NCBI GenBank assembly: GCA_009783445.1
Contig: WRFY01000121.1
Span: 1 to 57,169 of the forward strand
Reading direction: 5' to 3'
DNA from: Candidatus Azobacteroides sp.
GTDB lineage: Bacteria; Bacteroidota; Bacteroidia; Bacteroidales; Azobacteroidaceae
Length of the DNA: 57,169 bases
Shown here: positions 40,483 through 48,120 of the stretch, in pieces
Position numbering within the stretch: position 1 is the stretch's first letter
Layout of the letters: every line of letters begins with the position of its first letter
Translations under genes and position numbers: made by a program
Notes under the pieces: generated by a model
Database searches by the model: none
Seen by the model: only the letters and a program-made list of their open reading frames with translations
Told to the model about the DNA's origin: nothing

Positions 40483-42423
40483 TTATTGCATGGTTTTCAA
40501 TAAATTTAATACTCGTAAAATGGCTGATACGTTCATGGCAAAAGAGATAGCTCCCCTGCTTTGAAAGGGAGGATTGCCGTCGAATAATTCGGAGAGCGAA
40601 CCGATGCAATGAGTGTTCATTTCTTCGTCCAAGCCGATTAACATTCTTTCTACAAACGATATTCCACTGTATTGATATAATCTCAAATAGGCTTCCAAGT
40701 AAAATCCCATCAACCAAGGCCAACCGGTTCCCTGATGGTAAGCCAAATCGCGTTCATATTGGGGTCCTGTGTAATAAGGGCGGTATCCTTCGCTTTTGGG
40801 ACTTAACGAACGGATGCCTTTGGGGGTCAGTAATTCTTTGGTGATAATATTCAATACGGTTCTTTTCTGGCTTCTGCTTAATGGCGAATAATCCAGTGAA
40901 ACAGCAAACAGCATATTGGGACGTACGCTCCAATCTATATAATTTCCATCTACATAATCGTACAGATAACCGTATCCGTTCATAAAAGTTTCGACAAAGG
41001 AAGCCGCTGTTTTTTGTGCCGCTTTTTCCAATAACTCTACTCTTACCGAATCGTTGTTAAGTCCAGCTAATTCGGAAGCAAATTTCAATGCATTATACCA
41101 CAAAGCATTAAATTCTACAATATATCCCGAACGCGGAACAATGGGACGACCTTCGGATGTGGAATTCATCCATGTGATGGCTTTTCCCTTTCCGTCGGAA
41201 TGCAGCAAGCCGTTGGGTTCAAGTTTCAAATTTGGATGTTTATTTTCACTTACGTAGTCAACGATTTCCTGAATAAAATCTCCATACCGCTTGTTGCAAT
41301 CAACAGGCGAAATAGCTTTGGCGTATTGCTGCAAAGACCAGATAGCCCAAAGAAGCACATCCGGTAAGTCGATTTCCTGAATGACTTTATCCGGACTTCC
41401 GTCGGCCATGAAACGGCGCAAAGCCGGAATGGCCGTGTTGCTGAGTTTTTCGAAACGAACAGGGTCGTCGATAGACAATGAACATCCGGGCATGGAAATA
41501 AATAAGTCTCGCGCCCGTACTTTAAACCACGGGTAGCCAGCCAGCAAATAAGCGTCGTTTTCTGTAGGACGATAATAAAATTGCTGAGCGGAATTTTTCA
41601 GGCAATTATAAAAACTTGTGCGGGGAACCCGCGTTTGCGACTCCACCTCATATTGTTTAGAAATCAGATAAGCATCGATGAACGTATCGCCTCCTGAAAA
41701 ATAGATGGATTCGTTTTTTTCGATTTCCATTTCAAAATAGCCGGGTACAAACAGGTCTTCTTTGAATGGAAATCCTCGTTCCATTTCTTTGGAATATTCA
41801 ATATCTTTGTACCAATCCGGTTGATAAACGAATTTGACCGGTTTGCTGAATTGCAAATGTAAATCGGGATAGCCATTGTACATGCAAATTTTTATGCCGT
41901 TTTCTATTTCTGTATAATTCCGGTTGGCGACAGGGTTAGCATAGGTCAAACTATTGACATTGCGAAAAGCAAGAAAAGGTTTCAACCGCAGCGTAGTCGG
42001 AGAATGCGCATCCAGGAGGGTATATTTGATAAGTATACGGTTTTCAAAAGCTGTAAAGACTTTTTCTTTAGAAAGGATAACTCCTCCTACGCGGTAAGTG
42101 GTGCGCGGAATTCCTTCAAATTCAAATTGGCGAACATATTTATGTCCATTGGGGCTAAAGTGATAGTTACTGTATTGGTGTACTCCCAGATTGAATTCGG
42201 CTCCGTGTTGAATCACCGTTTCGTCCAGAGAAGACAACAAAACATGATTATCGGAATCCAATTGTGGAACGGGGCATACCAGCAATCCGTGATATTTACG
42301 CGTATTGCAGTCGACAATAGTAGTGGAATGAAAAGCTCCACCCCTGTTGGTTCGCAAAATTTCCCTTTTCAAAGACTCTTCCAAGTTTATCAAAAGCGTT
42401 TTGTCAAATTTAAGATATCCCAT
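40483..42423 (-). CDS. Glycogen debranching enzyme (amylo-alpha-1,6-glucosidase type)
   Basis: A 646-residue protein. The N-terminal domain reads RGGAFHSTTIVDCNTRKYHG followed by LLVCPVPQLDSDNHV, as in GDE N-terminal domains. The C-terminal (alpha/alpha)6 barrel reads LLWAIWSLQQYAKAI, then RSGYIVEFNALWYNALKFAS, then YERDLAYHQGTGWPWLMGFY followed by LEAYLRLYQYS. It hydrolyses alpha-1,6 branches of glycogen in the cytoplasm. It is the first gene of the three-gene glycogen unit transcribed leftwards. Confidence 0.92.
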   Translation of the reverse strand: MGYLKFDKTLLINLEESLKREILRTNRGGAFHSTTIVDCNTRKYHGLLVCPVPQLDSDNHVLLSSLDETVIQHGAEFNLGVHQYSNYHFSPNGHKYVRQFEFEGIPRTTYRVGGVILSKEKVFTAFENRILIKYTLLDAHSPTTLRLKPFLAFRNVNSLTYANPVANRNYTEIENGIKICMYNGYPDLHLQFSKPVKFVYQPDWYKDIEYSKEMERGFPFKEDLFVPGYFEMEIEKNESIYFSGGDTFIDAYLISKQYEVESQTRVPRTSFYNCLKNSAQQFYYRPTENDAYLLAGYPWFKVRARDLFISMPGCSLSIDDPVRFEKLSNTAIPALRRFMADGSPDKVIQEIDLPDVLLWAIWSLQQYAKAISPVDCNKRYGDFIQEIVDYVSENKHPNLKLEPNGLLHSDGKGKAITWMNSTSEGRPIVPRSGYIVEFNALWYNALKFASELAGLNNDSVRVELLEKAAQKTAASFVETFMNGYGYLYDYVDGNYIDWSVRPNMLFAVSLDYSPLSRSQKRTVLNIITKELLTPKGIRSLSPKSEGYRPYYTGPQYERDLAYHQGTGWPWLMGFYLEAYLRLYQYSGISFVERMLIGLDEEMNTHCIGSLSELFDGNPPFQSRGAISFAMNVSAILRVLNLLKTMQ

Positions 42424-42497
42424 ATTTTTTTGTAAATTTATTGACGAATGTTATTACAAATGTGATGAATATTTCGAATGTGCAAATTCTTAGACTA

Positions 42498-42505
42498 CAA
42501 AATTA
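42498..42505 (-). promoter_or_regulatory. Possible -7 box of the glycogen cluster
   Basis: CAAAATTA on the plus strand reads TAATTTTG on the minus strand, matching TAnnTTTG, 75 bp before the debranching enzyme start. No clear -33 element. Confidence 0.4.
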
Positions 42506-42615
42506 GTCTTTTTGTATAAAATATTATTGAAAAATAAAAAAAAAATAGGGTAAAAAAGAAAGAATATTCTTATGCAAGGTTCTTTTCTGCTTTTTGAGCA
42601 TTTTCTTAACACCAT

Positions 42616-42650
42616 TTTGCAGGCGATTCGAAATATTTCGTGTAAATTTG
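42616..42650 (+). promoter_or_regulatory. Promoter of the rhomboid gene
   Basis: TTTG (42616-42619), then 23 bp, then TAAATTTG (42643-42650), a TAnnTTTG match 18 bp before the ATG. The spacing is a little longer than the ideal. Confidence 0.5.
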
Positions 42651-42668
42651 CTATAAAGAATTTGCCTT

Positions 42669-43292
42669 ATGAAAGTTGAAATAAAACGGATACTTTACGC
42701 CTTTCTTTTCCCTTGCCTGTTTGTATTTGTTCTGTGGTTGATTCTTCTGCTCGAAAAGGGACTAAATGCCGATTGGTATCGGTTGGGAATTTATCCACGC
42801 AACGAATTTGGTTTGGGGGGAATCCTGACGGCGCCCCTGATGCATTCCGGTTGGCGCCATTTATTTTCCAACAGCATTCCGCTCATTGTTTTAGGATGGT
42901 GTTTGTTTTATTTCTACAACGAGATCGGCTTATTGGTTGCTCTTGCACTTTGGATTCTTTCCGGGGCATTTACCTGGTGCATAGGACGGGAATCTTGGCA
43001 TATCGGCGCCAGTGGTTTGATTTATGCTTTTTCGTTCTTTTTATTTTTCAGCGGGATTTTCCGAAAATACATTTCCTTGATGGCTGTGTCTTTACTGGTT
43101 GTTTTCCTGTATGGCGGCATGTGGTGGAGCATGTTTCCGGTGGCGCAGATTGTCGATCCGAGCATCTCGTGGGAAGGTCATTTATCGGGGGTGCTGAGTG
43201 GTTTGCTTTGCGCGGTCGTTTTCAGGAAATACGGACCGCAAAAACCGGAAGAAGAGGAAGAAGAGGAGGAGGACGAAGATACGGAAGAATAA
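42669..43292 (+). CDS. Rhomboid-family intramembrane serine protease
   Basis: A 207-residue membrane protease with six hydrophobic segments. Key features: LTAPLMHSGWRHLFSNSIPL (the HxxxN loop motif), the catalytic Ser in HIGASGLIYAFSFF (GASG) and the catalytic His in SWEGHLSGVLSGLLCA. It cuts membrane proteins within the bilayer. The C-terminus is an unusual run of acids (PEEEEEEEEDEDTEE). It has its own promoter and a bidirectional terminator. Confidence 0.92.
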   Translation: MKVEIKRILYAFLFPCLFVFVLWLILLLEKGLNADWYRLGIYPRNEFGLGGILTAPLMHSGWRHLFSNSIPLIVLGWCLFYFYNEIGLLVALALWILSGAFTWCIGRESWHIGASGLIYAFSFFLFFSGIFRKYISLMAVSLLVVFLYGGMWWSMFPVAQIVDPSISWEGHLSGVLSGLLCAVVFRKYGPQKPEEEEEEEEDEDTEE

Positions 43293-43352
43293 AAAATGGA
43301 TGCGCGAATCTTTCGAATTGTTTATATTTCGACATTTAGGCATCCATTTTTT
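43291..43352. terminator. Bidirectional terminator after the rhomboid gene
   Basis: AAAAAATGGATGC (43291-43303) is the exact reverse complement of GCATCCATTTTTT (43340-43352). A poly-A/poly-T pair on either side of the stem allows use on both strands. Confidence 0.85.
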
Positions 43353-43370
43353 GATCGTAGAGGAGTACTT

Positions 43371-43496
43371 TTAATCATCCTTTTTTCCCAGATAGATGTG
43401 AACCGATCGATAATCTCTATTTGTGAAGACAGTTTTTTGATGCCACCAATGTTTTAGGTAAGTAAATTGTTTTTTAATCTTTTTAATCATTGTCAT
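43371..43496 (-). CDS. Small 41-residue protein, unknown
   Basis: ATG at 43496 to TAA at 43371 encodes MTMIKKIKKQFTYLKHWWHQ followed by KTVFTNRDYRSVHIYLGKKD and D. It is strongly basic, with two adjacent Trp and an ordered-looking composition. The stop codon lies 19 bp before a bidirectional terminator, which would otherwise have no reason to work on the minus strand. Together these suggest a real small gene. I know no family. A -7 box on the minus strand (TAACTTTG, 43684-43691) could serve it. Confidence 0.5.
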   Translation of the reverse strand: MTMIKKIKKQFTYLKHWWHQKTVFTNRDYRSVHIYLGKKDD

Positions 43497-43518
43497 TATG
43501 CTGATTTTTTATAGGTAA

Positions 43519-43560
43519 GCGCTTTCCTCTTTTTAACAAAGAACTAACAAAGGAAAGCGC
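43519..43560. other. Hairpin upstream of the 41-residue gene
   Basis: GCGCTTTCC (43519-43527) pairs exactly with GGAAAGCGC (43552-43560), with a 24-nt loop, followed on the plus strand by ATTTTTAT. On the minus strand it lies in the 5' leader of the small gene, 22 bp before its ATG. It may be a leader structure, or a plus-strand terminator. Confidence 0.45.
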
Positions 43561-43838
43561 ATTTTTATCAATTCTTTGTAATAAAAACATAAAAATAACA
43601 AATTGTTTTACTTTGATAGCAAAGAACAGAACAGGATTAAAGTGTGTGTATGTGTCCGTTACTTATTGTTTCATTTCTGATTACAAAGTTAAGTATAGTT
43701 TTGCGGATCATACTTATTTTTTCCTTTAAAATTAGTCGTTATATGTGATTTTACTATAGAAAAAAACTCAAAAAAGGTGTATTTTTGTATTTGTGAAACA
43801 AAAAAAAATCGAATTGTGATAAATTAATTAAAAATGAT
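43561..43838. other. Intergenic stretch with candidate promoter boxes on both strands
   Basis: About 280 bp without a credible ORF. It holds TAACTTTG on the minus strand (43684-43691), facing the small gene, and TATTTTTG on the plus strand (43780-43787), facing the AraC genes. Confidence 0.4.
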
Positions 43839-43846
43839 TATATTTG
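43814..43846 (+). promoter_or_regulatory. Promoter of the tandem AraC genes
   Basis: TTG (43814-43816), then 22 bp, then TATATTTG (43839-43846), matching TAnnTTTG, 34 bp before the ATG at 43881. Confidence 0.5.
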
Positions 43847-43880
43847 CATTCGAATTATTTCTGCATTAATTATTATCTGT

Positions 43881-44714
43881 ATGGAAAATAAAAATAACAT
43901 GGGCTTTTGGACATTTCCGATGGAAAATCCCGAATATTATCATCTGCACCGGATGCAGGAGAATCAGGCCTCTTTATTTTACATTCTCTGGATTCAGGAA
44001 ATTCATTCTCCCTTATCGCCTGAGATAACAGAGCTATTGCATATAAGACCTGATGCGATTTTATTGGTCGACGCTTATTTGATTCCTTTTTTTTTCAGCT
44101 TAAACCTGAAAGGTCAACTCATCGTTTTTTCCGAGTCTTTTTGTAGGACAAAGGAAAACATGGATTTACTGAAACTCGTTTTTTTTCATTGCCATGATGA
44201 AGGAGTCGTTGAGATTGATACTTTGAACGAAAGTCAACACGAATGCCTGCATCTGATGGAAATGGAATACAACGCTCCTTACGACTCGTTTCAACCGGCC
44301 ATCTTGCTTAATCTTTTGTCGAATTTTTTGTTATTAACTACGTCCTACACTTATTACGATGAGCAATTGATGCAAAGTCATTTTCTCGATTATGCCTTGC
44401 AATTCGAAAATTTGGTAGATAAGTATGCTTTGACAGAAAAAAAGATTCCTTTTTATGCGTTCCAAATAGGCATTACCGAAAAAACATTGGTCAAATCCCT
44501 GCAACTGATTTTTAATACTTCACCCAAAGCTATCATTAAAAACAGAATTATATTTTTAACCCGGCGGATGGTGGTATTTAGCGAAAAGAGCATTACGCAA
44601 ATTGCTCATGAAGCGGGATTTGATGTCTCCTATTTTGTGAAGTTCTTTTTTCAAGCTACAGGAATGTCTCCCAAAGCGTTCAGGGAAAAATATGCTGCAC
44701 TTTTTAATGTATAA
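43881..44714 (+). CDS. AraC-family transcriptional regulator (first of a tandem pair)
   Basis: A 277-residue protein. The N-terminal 160 residues (GFWTFPMENPEYYHLHRMQE to LLNLLSNFLLLTTSYTYYDE) are a sensing domain I do not recognise. The C-terminal 90 residues are the AraC helix-turn-helix pair, with KIPFYAFQIGITEKTLVKSL and ITQIAHEAGFDVSYFVKFFF followed by QATGMSPKAFREKY. It precedes a second AraC gene by 6 bp and is in one unit with a PAP2 phosphatase. Confidence 0.85.
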   Translation: MENKNNMGFWTFPMENPEYYHLHRMQENQASLFYILWIQEIHSPLSPEITELLHIRPDAILLVDAYLIPFFFSLNLKGQLIVFSESFCRTKENMDLLKLVFFHCHDEGVVEIDTLNESQHECLHLMEMEYNAPYDSFQPAILLNLLSNFLLLTTSYTYYDEQLMQSHFLDYALQFENLVDKYALTEKKIPFYAFQIGITEKTLVKSLQLIFNTSPKAIIKNRIIFLTRRMVVFSEKSITQIAHEAGFDVSYFVKFFFQATGMSPKAFREKYAALFNV

Positions 44715-44720
44715 ACAAAC

Positions 44721-45581
44721 ATGTCGAAGCAAATTCCACGTCATAGAGCAAAAACGATTTTGCATCCCAAAGGAATCGAAGTGATTTCGTTTGAGGAAAT
44801 GTATCAAGCAAAATCTAAAAAAAGAATAATGTTTAATCTTCACCGAGTTTCTTTTTATCATCTTTTTTGGTTTAAAGGAGAAGATTGCTCGTTGCATATT
44901 AAAGGAGAAAAAATTAATATCGAAAACAACAATCTGCTATTCTTAAATAAAGACGTCATTCACCAGTATTCGCTCAATACTTGCGAGGGTGAAATCATTC
45001 TTTTTGCAAGTAGTTTTTTGGGAAATACGCAGGAAAAAATTAATTTCATCAATACTTGTTCTTTATTCAAAAGCGACTATTCGATTATTAGACCTCGATC
45101 GGAGCATTTTGTTTTCCTTTTAAACACTTATTTTTCTTTTATGAAAAGAAAAACAGATAAAAGTAAAGATCACGAACTATCGATATTGCGAAATAACCTG
45201 CATAATTTATTGATGATTGCCGAAAGGGAGTGTTCTCAACAAATCATAAAATATGGCACAACCTTTTCTTTTAGTTTGATTTCCCAATTCAATTCGTTGT
45301 TGGACGAGTATTATAAAACACAAAAGCAGGTGAATTTTTATGCCGACGAATTGGATGTATCGGAAAGAAAATTATCTCAAATCGTTGTGAAAGCTTTTGG
45401 AATAACAGCCAAAGAATATATTAATGAAAAAATATTTATAGAAGCCAAGCGTTTATTAAAATATTCGACCTTCAGTCAAAAAGAAATTGCGAATGAAATC
45501 GGATTCGATTTAACTTATTTTGTTAAATTTTTTAAAAAACACAATGATACAACTCCCGGTCAATTCCGGAAAAATGGCTAA
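44721..45581 (+). CDS. AraC-family transcriptional regulator (second of a tandem pair)
   Basis: A 286-residue protein. The N-terminal part reads as a cupin-type domain (HRVSFYHLFWFKGEDCSLHI). The C-terminal AraC motif reads VNFYADELDVSERKLSQIVV and QKEIANEIGFDLTYFVKFFK followed by KHNDTTPGQFRKNG, close to that of the upstream gene. The two share a C-terminus but not an N-terminus, so they are probably diverged paralogues with different ligands. Its stop codon overlaps the PAP2 start (TAATG). Confidence 0.87.
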   Translation: MSKQIPRHRAKTILHPKGIEVISFEEMYQAKSKKRIMFNLHRVSFYHLFWFKGEDCSLHIKGEKINIENNNLLFLNKDVIHQYSLNTCEGEIILFASSFLGNTQEKINFINTCSLFKSDYSIIRPRSEHFVFLLNTYFSFMKRKTDKSKDHELSILRNNLHNLLMIAERECSQQIIKYGTTFSFSLISQFNSLLDEYYKTQKQVNFYADELDVSERKLSQIVVKAFGITAKEYINEKIFIEAKRLLKYSTFSQKEIANEIGFDLTYFVKFFKKHNDTTPGQFRKNG

Positions 45582-46363
45582 TGAAGCGAATATTGATTTT
45601 TTATATACTTTGGATGATTGCAAGCGTTGGTTTGTATGCGCAAGAAACAACGATGCAGATAGATTCTATATCGGAATCGGGAAAAAATGTGGATACTCCC
45701 GTAGTTTGCAAAAAAAAATATGTTTCCTACCTCGTTCCTGCCGTATTGATATCGTATGGTGTAGTGGGAAAAATGAATACCCCTTTGAAAAAGCTCGATC
45801 AATCGACGGATAAAGCGGTGCAACGACAGATGAAAACCCGCATACGAGCGGACGATTATTTGTTTTGCCTTCCAGCTTTGAGCGTATATGCGCTGGATTG
45901 GATGCCCGGCATCCAGGCGCAGCACAATTTCAGGGATCGGACGATTATTCTGGCTGGCTCGTATTTAGTGGCCGAGTTTGCTACTCTTTCGTTGAAATAT
46001 ACCACGAAGGTCGAACGTCCCGATGCTTCTAATGACGATTCATTTCCTTCGAATCATACCGTCATCGCTTTTACCGGCGCACATATTCTTTTCAGGGAAT
46101 ACAAAGACCATTCGCCTTGGATTGGAGTGGCGGGTTATGCGGCGGCGAGTCTTACGGGAACTTTGCGTGTAATCAACCGAAAACATTGGATCAGTGATGT
46201 GGTTGCAGGAGCGGGCATTGGAATACTCAGCGCCGAAGCTGGCTATGCATTGCTTCCGATCGTGCATCGTTACTTGGGAATCAAAAATACGGACAAAAAT
46301 TGTGCAATTGTTCCGTTAGTGGGAAATGGTCATTATGGAGCTGGATTATCGTATCGCTTTTGA
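45581..46363 (+). CDS. PAP2-family phosphatase, secreted or membrane-associated
   Basis: A 260-residue protein with a signal peptide (about 1-20, ending GLYAQ). The PAP2 signature is present: KYTTKVERP (KxxxxxxRP), SFPSNHT (usual PSGH, here Asn for Gly), and LRVINRKHWISDVVAGAGIG (RxxxxxHxxxD). It is expected to remove phosphate from a lipid pyrophosphate or lipid A in the periplasm. It is translationally coupled to the AraC gene upstream, so it may be the target, or part of the response, of these regulators. Confidence 0.85.
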   Translation: MKRILIFYILWMIASVGLYAQETTMQIDSISESGKNVDTPVVCKKKYVSYLVPAVLISYGVVGKMNTPLKKLDQSTDKAVQRQMKTRIRADDYLFCLPALSVYALDWMPGIQAQHNFRDRTIILAGSYLVAEFATLSLKYTTKVERPDASNDDSFPSNHTVIAFTGAHILFREYKDHSPWIGVAGYAAASLTGTLRVINRKHWISDVVAGAGIGILSAEAGYALLPIVHRYLGIKNTDKNCAIVPLVGNGHYGAGLSYRF

Positions 46364-46374
46364 GGGTATTATCA

Positions 46375-47295
46375 ATGAATTGTTTGTATGAATTAATTAC
46401 GATATTGGGGCCTACTGCATCGGGAAAAACGGCTTTTGCCGCTGCGTTGGCCGATCGATGGGGAACCGAAGTCATCAGCGCCGATTCCCGTCAAGTATAC
46501 CGAGGCATGGATATCGGCACGGGAAAAGATTTGAAGGATTATAGAGTCGATGACCGGCAAGTACCTTACCATCTGATTGATATTTGCTCTCCGGGCGATA
46601 AATACAGCGTTTTTGCATTCCAGCATGATTTTCATGTCATTTTTAACCGCTTGCGGGAGAAAGGGAAAACGCCTGTTTTATGCGGAGGCACGGGATTGTA
46701 TATCGAGTCGGTTTTGAAAGGCTACAAACTGTTGGATGTCCCTGAAAACGGGGAATTGCGGGAGCGTCTGAAGGATAAAAGTCTCGATGAATTGGGAAAA
46801 ATTCTGCAATCGTACAAAAAATTGCATAATAAAACAGAGACAGATTCGGTGCAACGAGCGATACGCGCCATCGAAATAGAAGAGTATTACTTGATGCAGG
46901 AACCGGAAAAGAGAGATTACGAACCCATCCACAGTTTGATTGTCGGAATAGCAATCGACCGAGAATTGCGGCGAGCAAGAATCAGTCAACGCTTGAAAAG
47001 TCGTCTGGAGGAAGGGATGGTGGAAGAGGTTCAAGCTCTATTAGACGCAGGCGTTTCACCTGACGATTTGCTCTATTACGGTTTGGAATACAAATATCTT
47101 ACTCTCTACCTCATGGGACAAATAACTCGTTCCGAGATGTTTGAACGCTTGGAAATAGCGATACGCCAATTTGCTAAACGACAAATGACCTGGTTCAGAG
47201 GAATGGAACGGAAAGGATTCAAAATTCACTGGCTCGATGCCCAAATGCCGTTGGAAGAAAAAATAAATTTTGTGGAAACTATCCGAGTTTGCTGA
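46375..47295 (+). CDS. miaA: tRNA dimethylallyltransferase
   Basis: A 306-residue enzyme that adds the dimethylallyl group to A37 of tRNAs reading UNN codons. Motifs: ITILGPTASGKTAFAAALAD (P-loop), EVISADSRQVYRGMDIGTGK, VPYHLIDICSPGDKYSVFAF, VLCGGTGLYIESVLKGYKLL, and RQFAKRQMTWFRGMERKGFK. The ATG at 46375 is chosen because the P-loop follows directly as in other MiaA. The 3' end overlaps the convergent Crp-type gene by 17 bp. Confidence 0.96.
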   Translation: MNCLYELITILGPTASGKTAFAAALADRWGTEVISADSRQVYRGMDIGTGKDLKDYRVDDRQVPYHLIDICSPGDKYSVFAFQHDFHVIFNRLREKGKTPVLCGGTGLYIESVLKGYKLLDVPENGELRERLKDKSLDELGKILQSYKKLHNKTETDSVQRAIRAIEIEEYYLMQEPEKRDYEPIHSLIVGIAIDRELRRARISQRLKSRLEEGMVEEVQALLDAGVSPDDLLYYGLEYKYLTLYLMGQITRSEMFERLEIAIRQFAKRQMTWFRGMERKGFKIHWLDAQMPLEEKINFVETIRVC

Positions 47296-47977
47296 TCTTT
47301 CTCAGTTTCTCTTCGTCTATGACTTTGATTTTACGACCGTCCACAGCGATGATTTTTTCGGAAACAAAAGTAGACAAGGTGCGAATGGCATTGGAAGTAG
47401 TCATATTGGACAGATTGGCCAGATCTTCGCGAGCGAGATAAATATTGATGGTCGCATCGTCTTCCAGTCCATAACTGTCGATAAGAAAAACCAACGATTC
47501 GGCTAATCGACCCCGGATATGTTTCTGGGTGAGGTTAACGGTGCGTTCATCGGCAATCCCCAAGTCGACCGAAAGCTGCCGGATGAAAAACTTGCAAATG
47601 TTGTAATTGTGCTTCATTATTTCCCGTACCACTTTCATGGGAATCAGACACACAGAAGAGGCCTCAAATGCCACCGCATCCGTCAAATATTTTTCCCGCG
47701 CAAAATAAGCCCTATAGGCAAAATATTGGACAGGTTTAATCATTCGAATGATCTGGTTACGTCCTCCGACTCCTTCTTTGTAAATTTTGACTTTCCCTTT
47801 CACTAAACACATCAAATGAGTGGGTTCATCCCCCTCTGTGTAAATCTGCTGGTTTTTTTTATAATGCTGTATAGCAGCATTTTTTCGGAGTAATTCACGT
47901 TCTTGCTCATTCAATAATCTCCATACATCCGTTAAACTTGCAGAAAAATCAATTATATCTTCGTCTTTCTCATGCAT
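47279..47977 (-). CDS. Crp/Fnr-family transcriptional regulator
   Basis: A 232-residue protein. The N-terminal cyclic-nucleotide-binding-type domain (AAIQHYKKNQQIYTEGDEPT, then HLMCLVKGKVKIYKEG) is followed by a dimer helix and a C-terminal winged helix (LAREDLANLSNMTTSNAIRT followed by LSTFVSEKIIAVDG). There are no Cys residues of the FNR iron-sulphur kind in the right place, so it is not an oxygen sensor of that type. The ligand is unknown. It overlaps the miaA gene tail to tail. Confidence 0.88.
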   Translation of the reverse strand: MHEKDEDIIDFSASLTDVWRLLNEQERELLRKNAAIQHYKKNQQIYTEGDEPTHLMCLVKGKVKIYKEGVGGRNQIIRMIKPVQYFAYRAYFAREKYLTDAVAFEASSVCLIPMKVVREIMKHNYNICKFFIRQLSVDLGIADERTVNLTQKHIRGRLAESLVFLIDSYGLEDDATINIYLAREDLANLSNMTTSNAIRTLSTFVSEKIIAVDGRKIKVIDEEKLRKISKLG

Positions 47978-48004
47978 TATGCTCTACAACCATGTTTTAT
48001 AGCA

Positions 48005-48012
48005 CAAAAGTA
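48005..48012 (-). promoter_or_regulatory. Promoter box of the Crp-type gene
   Basis: CAAAAGTA on the plus strand reads TACTTTTG on the minus strand (TAnnTTTG), 28 bp before the ATG. A CAAA at 48036-48039 (TTTG on the minus strand) lies 23 bp further out and could be the -33 element. Confidence 0.5.
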
Positions 48013-48120
48013 GTAAAAAATTTTAAAGTATCACACAAACGGAATAATTTTTTCATTTTGTACTATTTGTATAAAAGTAAATTATGTAAATTTACGCAAT
48101 AAAATAATCCTTTTTCTTTT

